This document shows positions 28,064 to 37,402 of a stretch of DNA of 64,000 nucleotides, one piece after another. The notes under the pieces are model-generated. The model worked only from the letters and a program-made list of their open reading frames with translations, was not told the origin of the DNA and searched no databases. The translations under genes and the position numbers were made by a program. Source of the stretch: Virgibacillus natechei (GTDB lineage Bacteria; Bacillota; Bacilli; Bacillales; Amphibacillaceae); the NCBI RefSeq assembly GCF_026013645.1, contig NZ_CP110224.1, positions 868,001 through 932,000 of the forward strand. The letters are read 5' to 3'. The first letter of the stretch is position 1; each line of letters begins with the position of its first letter.

Positions 28064-28249
28064 GTGGCTAATTTAACAGAAGTAGAATTAGAAAATGTGC
28101 GGGGTATTGTTGGAGAGCATGGAATGATTGCTAATAAACTGGAAAGTTATGCACAATCAGCAATGGATGTAGAATTGAAAACCATATTGCAACAAGATGC
28201 ACAGGCAGCAAGGCAAGCGCAACAGCAACTTTTACCTTTTTTAGGTTAG
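28064..28249 (+). CDS. Small spore-coat-type protein (CotF-related neighbour)
   Basis: A 61-aa, Gln-rich helical protein starting at GTG 28064 after AAAGGAGG. The sequence LENVRGIVGEHGMIANKLES and then AQQQLLPFL resembles small YraG-like proteins encoded beside CotF-family coat proteins in Bacillaceae. No cysteine, no signal peptide. The next gene starts 12 nt later, so they form one unit. Likely part of the coat or a forespore protein; this is inference by association. Confidence 0.65.
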   Translation: MANLTEVELENVRGIVGEHGMIANKLESYAQSAMDVELKTILQQDAQAARQAQQQLLPFLG

Positions 28250-28261
28250 GGAGGAATTATA

Positions 28262-28510
28262 ATGTTACAGGACAAAGATATGGTTAATGATTATCTAAAT
28301 GGGTTAAATGCGAGTCTATCCAGCTATGCAGGCTATATTAGTGAAGCAAACAATATCGAACTCAGACAAACCCTGATTGAGTTAAGGGACCAGGATGAAA
28401 TACGGCAACGTACGCTCTATGAATATGCCGTTCAAAAAGGGCATTATCAACCTGCAGCACCAGCTTCTGAAGCGGCTATTCAACAAGTGAAATCCCAGCT
28501 CAATCAATAA
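28262..28510 (+). CDS. CotF-family spore coat protein
   Basis: An 82-aa protein with MLQDKDMVNDYLNGLNASLS, then SYAGYISEANNIELRQTLIE and RQRTLYEYAVQKGHYQPAAP, the recognisable pattern of CotF-type coat proteins. It is shorter than B. subtilis CotF, like the many small paralogues. GGGAGG precedes the ATG. It is followed by a strong terminator shared with the convergent fetB gene. Expression is expected in the mother cell late in sporulation. Confidence 0.82.
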   Translation: MLQDKDMVNDYLNGLNASLSSYAGYISEANNIELRQTLIELRDQDEIRQRTLYEYAVQKGHYQPAAPASEAAIQQVKSQLNQ

Positions 28511-28523
28511 CATACTTAAAGAG

Positions 28524-28558
28524 AGAAGAGGCTTACCAGTATGGTAAGCCTCTTCTTT
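28524..28558. terminator. Bidirectional terminator between cotF-like gene and fetB
   Basis: AAGAGGCTTACC and GGTAAGCCTCTT flank an AGTAT loop, followed by CTTTTC on the plus strand; the minus strand has CTCTC after the stem. It lies directly between convergent stops at 28510 and 28559. Confidence 0.85.
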
Positions 28559-29329
28559 TCATTTCTGCAGATCCTCCAGTTGTTCCTCCAAAAACTGCAT
28601 ACGCTGATTAAAGAGTGTTGGATAGGATAAAAATCCAAGCATGATACTTGTGACAACAGCGGTTGTTAAAAGGAGGAAAAGGATAAGCAATTGAAATAGG
28701 ACCGCTTGAACCGGGTCTGCTCCTGCGATGATTTGCCCACTCATCATGCCCGGTAATTGAACAAGACCGATTGTTTTCTGACTTTCGATTGTTGGAATCG
28801 TACTTGCTTGAATGGACGTGATAAGCTGTTTATGTATGGCTTGTTTTGGTGTTCCACCGAGCGATAGGATAAGTTCCGTCTCACCTTGACGAGAATCCAG
28901 TTCGGATGTGAACCGATTTAGGAACAGGATCGACAGCACCATTGAATTTCCAATGACCATCCCACTAATTGGGATAATATATTGAGCCGTTGGTGGTGTA
29001 ATCTGTAATCCAAGTAAGATACTTTGGGTCAATACTTCAACAAAAGTGAAAGTAGCCACGAGTTTCCATGTGATCCCTTTAATAGTGATTCCTTTTTTTC
29101 TTGCATTTTGTGTGGCGGCGCCAATCATCACTACGATCATTAATAACATGTAAATGATATGTTCAGCGTCAAATACGAATTGTAGAATATACCCAACAGC
29201 TAACAATTGAATAATGGAACGTATGGTAGCGATGATCGTGTCTCTTTCCAAGCCTAAATTAAATGTTTTCGATAAAAAAAGTGGGATGAGAACGAATATA
29301 AGTGTAATTAATAAAGTGAGAAAACTCAT
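28559..29329 (-). CDS. fetB: FetB-like ABC permease (UPF0014)
   Basis: A 256-aa membrane protein of the UPF0014/FetB family with about seven helices. Hallmarks: RSIIQLLAVGYILQFVF near the start, PISGMVIGNSMVLSILFLNR in the middle and ESQKTIGLVQLPGMMSGQII. In E. coli, FetAB exports iron and protects against peroxide. Its start overlaps the end of the ATPase gene by 4 nt, so the two are translated together. Confidence 0.87.
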   Translation of the reverse strand: MSFLTLLITLIFVLIPLFLSKTFNLGLERDTIIATIRSIIQLLAVGYILQFVFDAEHIIYMLLMIVVMIGAATQNARKKGITIKGITWKLVATFTFVEVLTQSILLGLQITPPTAQYIIPISGMVIGNSMVLSILFLNRFTSELDSRQGETELILSLGGTPKQAIHKQLITSIQASTIPTIESQKTIGLVQLPGMMSGQIIAGADPVQAVLFQLLILFLLLTTAVVTSIMLGFLSYPTLFNQRMQFLEEQLEDLQK

Positions 29330-30057
29330 TCTACTTGCCCCCTTACAAAATGTTCGACTCTTTCATTTTGTGGAGCATTCAATAATTCACTTTTTCCAGT
29401 CTCTACAACTTCTCCATCCATCATAACCCACGTGTATTCTCCAATTGTTAATGCTTGCTGCAGGTTATGTGTAATCCATATAATGGTGGTTCCGTATTTC
29501 TGATTGATTTTTCGAATAAGCGATTCAATATCCTGCTGGGAAACACGATCCAGTGAAGACGTTATTTCATCAAGCAATAGAACCTCTGGCCGATTTACGA
29601 GTGTACGAGCAATAGACAGTTTTTGACGCTGTCCACCCGATAAATCTTTGGAATTTCGGTACAAAAAACCTTCGTCCAACCCTACCAGCCTTAAGAATTC
29701 TTTTGCATTTTCGTCAGGTAATTGTTTTCCTTGTAACGCTAAAGGCATGGCTAGGTTTTGCATCACACTACCGCTGATCATTGTTGCGTCCTGTAATGCA
29801 ATTCCAACATGTCTGCGTAGCTCCACCGGTTCATAACTCTCGATATTGGTATCTTTTATATAAATTTCTCCTGCATCCGGCGATTTGAGTCCATTGCATA
29901 ATTTAAATAAAGTCGTTTTACCAGCTCCGGAAGGGCCGACTAATGTTGTGATTTTGCCTTCTGGAAACGAGCCTGTTATGTCTTTTAAAATATGTACACC
30001 GCCAGCGGAATAATCCACTTGATTAAATTGAACGGCTGCCTGATAGCTTGTTGTCAT
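29326..30057 (-). CDS. fetA: FetA-like ABC ATPase
   Basis: A 243-aa ATP-binding protein. Walker A GPSGAGKTT (about 40-48), Q-loop LQDATMISG, signature LSGGQRQKLS, Walker B EVLLLDEITSSLD and switch His WITHNL. All catalytic residues are present. It partners the FetB-like permease encoded directly after it. AAGGAAGTG precedes the ATG on the minus strand. Confidence 0.87.
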   Translation of the reverse strand: MTTSYQAAVQFNQVDYSAGGVHILKDITGSFPEGKITTLVGPSGAGKTTLFKLCNGLKSPDAGEIYIKDTNIESYEPVELRRHVGIALQDATMISGSVMQNLAMPLALQGKQLPDENAKEFLRLVGLDEGFLYRNSKDLSGGQRQKLSIARTLVNRPEVLLLDEITSSLDRVSQQDIESLIRKINQKYGTTIIWITHNLQQALTIGEYTWVMMDGEVVETGKSELLNAPQNERVEHFVRGQVE

Positions 30058-30330
30058 TTATTTATACACTTCCTTCTAGTGAAAAAAAGCACATTATGTA
30101 CTGGTGTTATGCTTCTTCGTACGTATCATCCACCTATAATACTATACAGTATGGACAACCTCAATCAAAGACAAAACTAGCGCCGAGTCAAATCGGGAGA
30201 GCCACGCCAAACCGGGAGAGAGCCCCACATACCACAAAAAAACAATAACCTGCTCACACCACCTAGCAGGTTATTGTTGTATCGCTGTTTAACGGGAAGC
30301 GAAAGTCCCGCTGAATGAATTTCACTTTAC
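30058..30330. other. Intergenic region with CGGGAGAG repeats and a terminator
   Basis: The segment near 30194-30225 has two AA(A/C)CGGGAGAG units resembling the minisatellite in the guaA leader at 53.8 kb. It also holds the terminator of the oligopeptide operon. The fetA promoter must lie near 30060-30150. No gene seen. Confidence 0.5.
30241..30284 (-). terminator. Terminator of the oligopeptide transporter operon
   Basis: ACAATAACCTGCT (30242-30254) pairs with AGCAGGTTATTGT (30265-30277). On the minus strand the stem is followed by TTTTTTT. It lies about 50 bases after the last gene of the operon. Confidence 0.85.
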
Positions 30331-31254
30331 CTAGCGTGCTTTACTTTTAGGGTCAAAGGCATCGCGAAGCCCGTCGCCAATGAAATTTATGGATAAAACG
30401 GTAATTAAAATGGCAAGCCCTGGCGGAATCCACGCTTCTGGGTGTTCACGAAGAATTCGGATATTCTGTGCTTCTGAGATCATGTTCCCCCATGTTGGGG
30501 TTGGCTGTGGAATACCGAATCCGATAAAGCTTAGGCCTGATTCAATGATAATATAGGTCGCCATCATTAGGGTAGCATTAACAATAATCGGTCCGGCTGA
30601 ATTTGGTATAAAGTGCTTAAATATAATGTGGAAATCGGTTGCGCCAATTGCACGTGCTCCAAGGACAAATTCTTGTTCTCGCAGTGATAAATAGGTTCCC
30701 CGAATAATTCGTGTTAAGTTTGGCCATGCCGTTACTGCAATGATGGTGATAAATATTGGTATTGTAACTTCATCTATGATAGCCATGATTGTCAGAACAA
30801 GTACGAGAAATGGTAGCATAAGCATAATATCTGCCCCGCGCATAATGACGCTGTCAACCTTGCCACCATAGTAACCAGCAAGAGATCCTAACACAACACC
30901 GATCGAAAGTGTGAAAAACATTGCACTAAAACCTACGATCAATGAAATACGGCCACCATATAACAATCTTGAAAAGTTATCTTGGCCTTGTCCGTTTGTC
31001 CCCAATATATGTTCATCACTCGGGCTATTTTCAATTAATAATAGATCTGTCCGCTCGGGATCCAGATCGGTAAATACTGGAGCAAGCACACAAACCGTGA
31101 TGATGAACAGTAGGACGAACACACTTATGACGGCCAATTTATTTTTCCTAAACCGACGAAAAGCCAATTGAAATGGGCTTTTGCTTTTTTCTTGGTTCTC
31201 ATTTGGCTCCATTTCTGATTGTGTGGAGAGTGGTTCTTGTGAATTCGGCTGCAT
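30331..31254 (-). CDS. Oligopeptide ABC permease, AppC/OppC type
   Basis: A 307-aa inner-membrane permease, the last gene of the operon. A hydrophilic N-terminus is followed by about six helices. The BPD permease coupling motif is GARAIGATDFHIIFKHFIPN. The C-terminus has INFIGDGLRDAFDPKSK, typical of OppC/DppC/AppC. It pairs with the AppB-type protein to form the pore for peptide or nickel/peptide import. GAGGTG precedes the ATG on the minus strand, 12 nt after the upstream gene. Confidence 0.92.
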   Translation of the reverse strand: MQPNSQEPLSTQSEMEPNENQEKSKSPFQLAFRRFRKNKLAVISVFVLLFIITVCVLAPVFTDLDPERTDLLLIENSPSDEHILGTNGQGQDNFSRLLYGGRISLIVGFSAMFFTLSIGVVLGSLAGYYGGKVDSVIMRGADIMLMLPFLVLVLTIMAIIDEVTIPIFITIIAVTAWPNLTRIIRGTYLSLREQEFVLGARAIGATDFHIIFKHFIPNSAGPIIVNATLMMATYIIIESGLSFIGFGIPQPTPTWGNMISEAQNIRILREHPEAWIPPGLAILITVLSINFIGDGLRDAFDPKSKAR

Positions 31255-31266
31255 ATGATTTTCACC

Positions 31267-32235
31267 TCAATCGTATCGAATTCTTGGATCGATAATACTG
31301 TAAAAGATATCGGCCAGTAGATTACCTACAAGGATGAGTATTCCAAGTATCAAGGCAATTGCCATTACTACTGGAAAGTCACGATTTGTGACCGAACTTA
31401 AAAACAACGATCCAATACCAGGATATTGAAAGACCTGTTCCGTAATAACCGCACCGCTAATTAAAACCCCTACTTCAAATCCCATTAACGTAATAATTGG
31501 AATAAGCGCATTGCGGAGTGTGTGCTTATAGAGAACGTTACGATCCGTCATCCCTTTTGCTCTTGCTGTACGGATATAGTCACTACCAAGAACATCGAGT
31601 ACTTCTGATCGCATGTAACGCATATAGGTTGCAGTGCCGGCCAAACCAAGTGTAACGCCAGGTAGTATTAGGTGGTGTATACGATCTTTAAATGCCTCAA
31701 AACCAGTGGCACCTGGACCTGAAAGTGTGCCTTGTGCCGGGAACCAACCTAAATGAATCGATAGAACATATATAGCAATTAATCCGAAGAAAAAATTGGG
31801 AATCGCAAGTCCGAGAAAGCCAAATCCTGTTGCCCCATAATCAAGCAGTGAATACGGTCTTCTTGCTGAATAAATACCAATTGGAATCCCAACCACAATT
31901 GTAATACCTAATGAAAAGATACCTAAATAAAGCGTGTTTGCAAATCGTGCCTCGATTAATTCAGCTACCGTGCGCCCGTTAAAAACCAATGAATCCCCAA
32001 AATCGCCTTGCGCAGCAGAACTGATCCAGCGCCAATATTGAACGGGTACAGGATCGTTTAAGCCTAATTCTTCTCGTTGTTGCTCGTACACTTCGGGATC
32101 GACATTGGGGTCAGAGAGTGATTGTCCAGTTAAAGCATCGCCTGGTGCTGCTAGCGCAAGTCCGAAGACAATAACGGTTAAGCAAAAAAGCATCGGAATA
32201 AAAACAAGTATACGGCGTATTATATATTTGTACAT
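31267..32235 (-). CDS. Oligopeptide ABC permease, AppB/OppB type
   Basis: A 322-aa permease with six helices: MYKYIIRRILVFIPMLFCLT start, QYWRWISSAAQGDFGDSL loop and the coupling motif RTARAKGMTDRNVLYKHTLR, then LRNALIPIITLMG. It forms the pore with the AppC-type protein encoded next. Upstream, about 990 bp of non-coding repeat sequence separates it from the binding-protein gene, which is unusual inside such an operon; transcription may depend on reading through it. Confidence 0.92.
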   Translation of the reverse strand: MYKYIIRRILVFIPMLFCLTVIVFGLALAAPGDALTGQSLSDPNVDPEVYEQQREELGLNDPVPVQYWRWISSAAQGDFGDSLVFNGRTVAELIEARFANTLYLGIFSLGITIVVGIPIGIYSARRPYSLLDYGATGFGFLGLAIPNFFFGLIAIYVLSIHLGWFPAQGTLSGPGATGFEAFKDRIHHLILPGVTLGLAGTATYMRYMRSEVLDVLGSDYIRTARAKGMTDRNVLYKHTLRNALIPIITLMGFEVGVLISGAVITEQVFQYPGIGSLFLSSVTNRDFPVVMAIALILGILILVGNLLADIFYSIIDPRIRYD

Positions 32236-33226
32236 GAATCTCCCCCCGCTCTTATACTCGGTAAATTTTAAATTAAGGCTCTTTTCTAAAAGGTTGTTGT
32301 TTTTGGCAGATAGAAAAGTATAAAATTTTCCTACTGCTCACTGGCTAAGACCGTCACGTCCTGGGACTGCGCGTAAATGCTCGCCCCACCGAAAAGAATT
32401 GTGACAACGTCAGTACTAGCACGTCCTGTGCGTCGTAAGTGTAACTAAGGAAGGCGCCATTAAAGGCTTGCACTTCAAAGTATAAGGGGTTTCTAACACA
32501 GCAAAGCACGTTTTCTAAGAACCCCTTTAACGAATACCAAGTTTTCTAAACACAAGGTCTATAAAGTGCGACGCAGTGACAATTCTTTTGCAAACGCTGG
32601 TTGAGAGCAGGGATTCGCTACGGAAACACATTTCGCTTTCCGCGGGCGGCTGGTGAGCCTCCTCGTGCTACGCACTGTGGGGTCTCACCTATGCCTTCCT
32701 CCCGCAGGAGTCTTCATGTGTTTCCTCCGCTAGTATTACTGCTGCTAAATTGCATTAGTAATCAATATTAAAAACATCGAACACCTCACCAGTTCGGGTG
32801 AGCGAAGGGCGGTGACTCCTGCGGGAACAGCACGAGTCTGAAGACCCCGCAGAGTGGGCTTCTCGAGGCAGGTTAAGTTCGCGACGTCCTGTCGCAACAC
32901 CTGCACTAGCACATCCTGTGCGTCGAAGGCTGAGGCCGTGCCCGCGGAAAGCATCCGCCCGGAGCGATCCCGAACGGCGTTTATAGCAAATACTTATAGC
33001 AAACAGTAGTTACGTCGCACTTTATATCAACAACAAAGATCTAAAAGTAACAATCCTTACGAAAAGAGCCAAAATTAATAAGATGAATGACTTGGATAAT
33101 GAATGATAGTAAAAGAAAGAGCATGCGGCGACATCCGCACGCTCTTTGAACAAAAACGTATTAAAATGAAGGCTTATGCCAGAAATCGCTGGCGTTTATC
33201 CGATTCTTTCTAAATAATGCTGATCA
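32236..33226 (-). repeat. MITE-like repeat element inside the oligopeptide operon
   Basis: The gap between two genes of one operon. Its edges are an inverted pair: AAGGCTCTTTTCTAAAA (32275-32291) and TACGAAAAGAGCCAA (about 33058-33072). In between is a GC-rich mosaic including a module also present at 40.1-40.45 kb and, inverted, at 48.55-48.77 kb. No frame has a start with a ribosome binding site. A related element with the same ends lies at 40027-40550. It is best described as a non-autonomous, possibly mobilised repeat. Confidence 0.65.
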
Positions 33227-35047
33227 TTACTCGGATACCCACCATAATTCAGGTTCGTTATTAAACGAATATGGCATTGGATTAACGTCGTTTAATCGCT
33301 CATTGAAGCCGTAAATTGAGTTTTGTGCGAATAAGAGAAGAGCAGGTAAGTCCTCTGAGAAAACAGACTGCCACTCACTGTATCTATCTGCACGATAATC
33401 CTGGTCAAAACCTTCTGGATCTTGCATAGCCTCCAACATTAATTCATCGGATTCCGGATTGTTCCAACGTGAGAAGTTGTAAGCTGCTGAAGAACCCCAT
33501 AAACCAGATGGATCAGGGTCGCCACTTCCTAAGCTCCAACCAATCAAGTAAAGGTCCCAATCCGTATTATCATTTGTTAAGTCTTCAACATAGGCTGTCA
33601 TTTCCTTCGGTTGACGCAAATCAATTTGGATTCCAACATCTTCAAGGAATTGTGCAAGAATCGGTGCAGCATCTTCACGTAATTGGTTACCTGTTGGGTA
33701 GTTTAAGTTAACGATCCATTCTTCCCCGTCAGGTGTTTCTCTATAACCGTCATCATTTGTATCGACATAACCTGCTTCATCAAGCAATGATCCTGCTTGT
33801 TCAGGGTCGTATTCATAAGGTGTGACGGCACCCTCATCATATGCCCAGAATTGTTGAGCGATCGGAGCATTAATAACAGAACCATGTCCGTGTAATAGGT
33901 TATCGACTAACGCCTCACGGTCAACTGCATATGCCATCGCTTGGCGTACTAGTTGTTCACTCATATCCTCATTCGGTTCCCAATTATCGGGATCAATTGC
34001 TCCGCTTTCAACATCAGCATCTGTACGGTGGTTCATTTTAAAGCCCATAAGTTGATAGCCGAAATCGGGTTGTTCGATGATCTCAACATGATCGAGATTA
34101 TCAACGGTTTCAAAGTCTGCTGGAGGTACACCAGTTGGATCAGCTACAAAGTCAATTTCACCACTTTCAAGCAAACCAAGCATGACGGATTGTTCTACAA
34201 TACGCCAGACTACCTGATCAAGGTATGGTTCACCTTTCCAATAATCGGCATTTTTATCAAGCACGTATTGCTCGCGGTCAAGCGCTTCTGTGAACTCAAA
34301 AGGCCCAGTTCCGACAACTTCTCCCGCATTAAGTGTTGCTGGATGTTCAGGTATTTCGTCTATCGCAACTTCTCCAAAGACGTGTTCCGGAATAATTGGG
34401 AACGAGACATCTTTTAAAATCGTTACGTTAGGCTCGGCAAAATGAAAGGTAACAGTATGATCATCTTCGGCGACTACACCTTCGAACGCTTCTGTATCCC
34501 CGTTATTGAATTCCTCATAGCCTTGCAGTCTTACAACATAATCTGTACGAACCCCACCCGCTTCAATATAGCCAGGGCTGGCAATTGCTTGGAAGGTATA
34601 TACAACGTCTTCAGCCGTAAAGGCTTCGCCGTCATGCCATGTAACACCCTCTTCAAGTGTTAATGTGATCTCCGTTTGATCGTCATTAATTTCCCAATCA
34701 CTTGCTAGATTTGGTTCAAATTCTAATTCTTCATTCTGACTGACAAGTGCTTCATGAGTGAAATCTAAGATGTTAGCTTCATAAGCTTCTTCATAAAAAA
34801 TGGGATTAAACACGCCAGCAGGAGCTGTGTCCATTGCACCAGTCAAGGTACCACCCATTTGTGGCTCACCTGTGGCTTCCTCTTCAGCAGGTTCATCCGT
34901 TTCCGTGTCTTCCGTTTCGTCTGTTTCCGTATCTTCTTCCGTGTCTTCTTGAGGATCTCCAGATGATGTGTCGTCGGAACAGGCAGCTAATAGTAGGCCG
35001 AGTGAAAGTAGAGCAATTAATAAAAATAACCATTTCCTTCTTAACAT
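33227..35047 (-). CDS. Oligopeptide-binding lipoprotein (SBP family 5)
   Basis: A 606-aa extracellular substrate-binding protein. Lipoprotein signal peptide with lipobox LLAAC (Cys23), a long Asp/Glu/Thr linker, then SBP_bac_5 features: GGTLTGAMDT, TLEEGVTWHDGEAFTAEDVV and VGTGPFEF, and in the C-terminal part DNTDWDLYLIGWSLGSGDPD. I chose the ATG at 35047, with AAAGGGGGG before it on the minus strand; an in-frame upstream ATG at 35134 would place 29 extra residues before the signal peptide and is unlikely. The acidic linker suits a halotolerant lifestyle. The gene order ATPase-ATPase-binding protein-permease-permease matches the B. subtilis app operon. Confidence 0.93.
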   Translation of the reverse strand: MLRRKWLFLLIALLSLGLLLAACSDDTSSGDPQEDTEEDTETDETEDTETDEPAEEEATGEPQMGGTLTGAMDTAPAGVFNPIFYEEAYEANILDFTHEALVSQNEELEFEPNLASDWEINDDQTEITLTLEEGVTWHDGEAFTAEDVVYTFQAIASPGYIEAGGVRTDYVVRLQGYEEFNNGDTEAFEGVVAEDDHTVTFHFAEPNVTILKDVSFPIIPEHVFGEVAIDEIPEHPATLNAGEVVGTGPFEFTEALDREQYVLDKNADYWKGEPYLDQVVWRIVEQSVMLGLLESGEIDFVADPTGVPPADFETVDNLDHVEIIEQPDFGYQLMGFKMNHRTDADVESGAIDPDNWEPNEDMSEQLVRQAMAYAVDREALVDNLLHGHGSVINAPIAQQFWAYDEGAVTPYEYDPEQAGSLLDEAGYVDTNDDGYRETPDGEEWIVNLNYPTGNQLREDAAPILAQFLEDVGIQIDLRQPKEMTAYVEDLTNDNTDWDLYLIGWSLGSGDPDPSGLWGSSAAYNFSRWNNPESDELMLEAMQDPEGFDQDYRADRYSEWQSVFSEDLPALLLFAQNSIYGFNERLNDVNPMPYSFNNEPELWWVSE

Positions 35048-35141
35048 TAAAAATTCCCCCCTTTTATTTTTGCATGGAAACTGCAAGTGAAAAAACACAA
35101 TATGCCGATGATCACCTCCAATAATTAGTAACATCCGCTTC

Positions 35142-36173
35142 TTAGGTCTTCGCTTCGTCGTATAGATGACATGCCACGTAATGGCCAGCTCCCATATCCT
35201 TCAACTCCGGACGTTCTACAGAACACCGGTCATATGCCTGAGGACACCGCGTTCGAAAAACACATCCTGAAGGTGGGTCTGACGGACTCGGTAAATCGCC
35301 GCTTAATTGGATTTTCTCGCGACGATGGCGGACGTCCGTCGATGGAACAGACGAAAGTAATGCTGTTGTATATGGATGAAGCGGATTATCATAAAGGGAT
35401 TTCTTTGGCGCAACTTCAGCAATACGTCCAAGGTACATAACAGCAACTCGGTCGCTAATATGTTTAACTACGCTTAAATCATGTGCGATAAAGAGATAGG
35501 TTAAATTAAATTCATCTTGTAAGTCCGCCATTAAGTTTAAAACTTGGGCCTGGATGGACACATCGAGTGCGGATACAGGCTCATCACAAATGATGAATTT
35601 GGGGTTAAGTGCCAAGGCCCGCGCAATGCTAATTCGTTGGCGCTGGCCACCAGAAAATTCATGTGGATATTTTGTGCGATCACTCGCACGCATTCCTACT
35701 TTTTCTAGAAGTTCAATGGCTTTTTCTTTTCTTTCCGACTTCGATGCTGATGTTTGTACGAGCAACGGCTCTTCAATCAGTTCACCGACGCTCATTTTTG
35801 AATTAAGGGAAGCATATGGATCCTGGAAGACAATTTGCATATCTTTTCGGTATTCTCTAAGCTTGCGGTTGCTTAAAAGGGATATATCATTATCTTCAAA
35901 TAAAATTTCTCCCTCGGTTGGTTGGAGCAAACGGAGAATCACACGTCCGAGCGTCGATTTACCCGAACCTGATTCACCAACAAGACCAAGTGTTTCTCCT
36001 TTTTTAACTTCAAGAGATACGTCATCTACAGCCTTGACCTGGCCTATGTCACGTTTCAAAATACCACCCTTGATTGGGAAGTATTTTTTAATATTTTTAA
36101 CTTGAACGAGTACTTCATCTGTATCGGTTTCTTTACGTATTTGTTGGTTGGCTATGGATTGTTCGACCGTCAT
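35142..36173 (-). CDS. Oligopeptide ABC ATPase, AppF/OppF type
   Basis: A 343-aa ATPase. Walker [14 protein letters not shown]-loop QDPYASLNSKMSVGE, signature FSGGQRQRISIARAL, Walker B FIICDEPVSALDV, and the C-terminal oligopeptide domain with cysteines (GCVFRTRCPQAYDRCS). ATG 36173 is chosen because GAGGAGGGTGAT precedes it on the minus strand; upstream in-frame ATGs lack such a site. It overlaps the end of the AppD-type gene by 41 nt. It powers import together with the next protein. Confidence 0.92.
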   Translation of the reverse strand: MTVEQSIANQQIRKETDTDEVLVQVKNIKKYFPIKGGILKRDIGQVKAVDDVSLEVKKGETLGLVGESGSGKSTLGRVILRLLQPTEGEILFEDNDISLLSNRKLREYRKDMQIVFQDPYASLNSKMSVGELIEEPLLVQTSASKSERKEKAIELLEKVGMRASDRTKYPHEFSGGQRQRISIARALALNPKFIICDEPVSALDVSIQAQVLNLMADLQDEFNLTYLFIAHDLSVVKHISDRVAVMYLGRIAEVAPKKSLYDNPLHPYTTALLSSVPSTDVRHRREKIQLSGDLPSPSDPPSGCVFRTRCPQAYDRCSVERPELKDMGAGHYVACHLYDEAKT

Positions 36174-37158
36174 ATTTATCACCCTCCTCATCGTAAAGAT
36201 AGCAACGAACCTTGTGGTTTGGTTCAACTTCTAATAATTCCGGGTTAGCTACGTGACAACGATCCATTACATGAGGGCAGCGCGTAGAGAAACGGCAGCC
36301 TTTTGGAAAATTATGTGCGGGTGGAACAGTACCTTTAATGGCTCCAAGTCTACTCATCTCTTTTTCAAGACTTGGTAAACTATCGAGCAAGCCTGTTGTA
36401 TATGGGTGTTTCGTAGATTCAAATAATCGCTCAACTGATGTTTCTTCCACAACTTGGCCGCCATACATGACCAAGACTCGATTTGCATACTCAGCGACAA
36501 CACCTAAGTCGTGTGTAATTAGAAGTATAGCCATACCAAGCCTATCTTTCATTTCATCTAATAAATCTAGTATCTGCGCTTGAATCGTAACGTCTAGTGC
36601 AGTGGAAGGTTCATCTGCAATAAGTAATTTTGGGTCACATGAAATGGACATGGCAATCATTGCTCGCTGTCTCATGCCGCCGGACAACTGGTGAGGATAG
36701 TCATTCATCACATCTTCTGCTCTTGGAAACCCAACAATTTTTAACAGCTCAATTGCTTCTTGGCGTGCGGCATCTTTTGATCGTTTCTTATGCTTCCTAA
36801 TCGTCTCTACAATCTGATTGCCGATCGTATACACAGGGTTTAACGCTGTCATCGGTTCCTGGAAAATCATTGCGACATCATTACCACGGATCTTGGTCAT
36901 CTGTTTCTCTGTTTTATCTAATAGATTTTCATCTTCTAGTTTAATGGTGCCTTCGATAATCTTTCCTGGCTTATTAATCAATTGCATGATAGAAAGGGAT
37001 GTAATGCTTTTACCGCTTCCCGATTCTCCAACAATTGCCACCGTTTCCCCAGGATTAACAGTAAAATCTACTCCATCAACTGCCTTTGCAGTTACGTTAT
37101 CATCTAAAAAGAAATGAGTTTTTAATCCTTGAACATCTAATAAGGCTTTTTGAGTCAT
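36133..37158 (-). CDS. Oligopeptide ABC ATPase, AppD/OppD type
   Basis: A 341-aa ATPase and first gene of the operon. Walker [15 protein letters not shown]-loop [15 protein letters not shown], signature [15 protein letters not shown], Walker [14 protein letters not shown], and the C-terminal [15 protein letters not shown] block. ATG 37158 follows GGGAGTGATC on the minus strand; an upstream in-frame start would add only five residues. The order D-F-A-B-C is that of the B. subtilis app operon, which imports oligopeptides. Confidence 0.92.
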   Translation of the reverse strand: MTQKALLDVQGLKTHFFLDDNVTAKAVDGVDFTVNPGETVAIVGESGSGKSITSLSIMQLINKPGKIIEGTIKLEDENLLDKTEKQMTKIRGNDVAMIFQEPMTALNPVYTIGNQIVETIRKHKKRSKDAARQEAIELLKIVGFPRAEDVMNDYPHQLSGGMRQRAMIAMSISCDPKLLIADEPSTALDVTIQAQILDLLDEMKDRLGMAILLITHDLGVVAEYANRVLVMYGGQVVEETSVERLFESTKHPYTTGLLDSLPSLEKEMSRLGAIKGTVPPAHNFPKGCRFSTRCPHVMDRCHVANPELLEVEPNHKVRCYLYDEEGDKYDGRTIHSQPTNT

Positions 37159-37402
37159 TCGGATCACTCCCACAGATAATATGCAACTTTGTGATTATTA
37201 ACTAAATTATAAACGATAAAAATATTTTTACAATAGTATTACAATAATTTTTCTGAAAATAATTAAAAATCAATGTTATTCGTGATGTGCGGTATTATTA
37301 TATTCAACTATATAGACAGGTATGTTAGAAGAAGGCTCTTTTTGTAAGTATTAGTGGATGTAACAAAAAGTCTCTCGAGCAATTAGAGGTCTCGAGAGTT
37401 TT
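37159..37402 (-). promoter_or_regulatory. Promoter region of the oligopeptide operon, with a terminator and a repeat-end relic
   Basis: AT-rich upstream region of the AppD-type gene. Near 37334-37353 lies GGCTCTTTTTGTAAGTATTA, nearly the same as one end of the MITE-like elements, so it may be a solo end. At 37371-37397 the pair CTCTCGAG/CTCGAGAG followed on the minus strand by ACTTTTT is the terminator of the gene at 37403. I cannot assign a -35/-10 pair with confidence. Confidence 0.5.

Noticed and set aside
32745..32954. Minus-strand frame within the repeat element
   Set aside because: Arises from the GC-rich non-coding module; a similar frame occurs in the copy at 48 kb only because the module is repeated.
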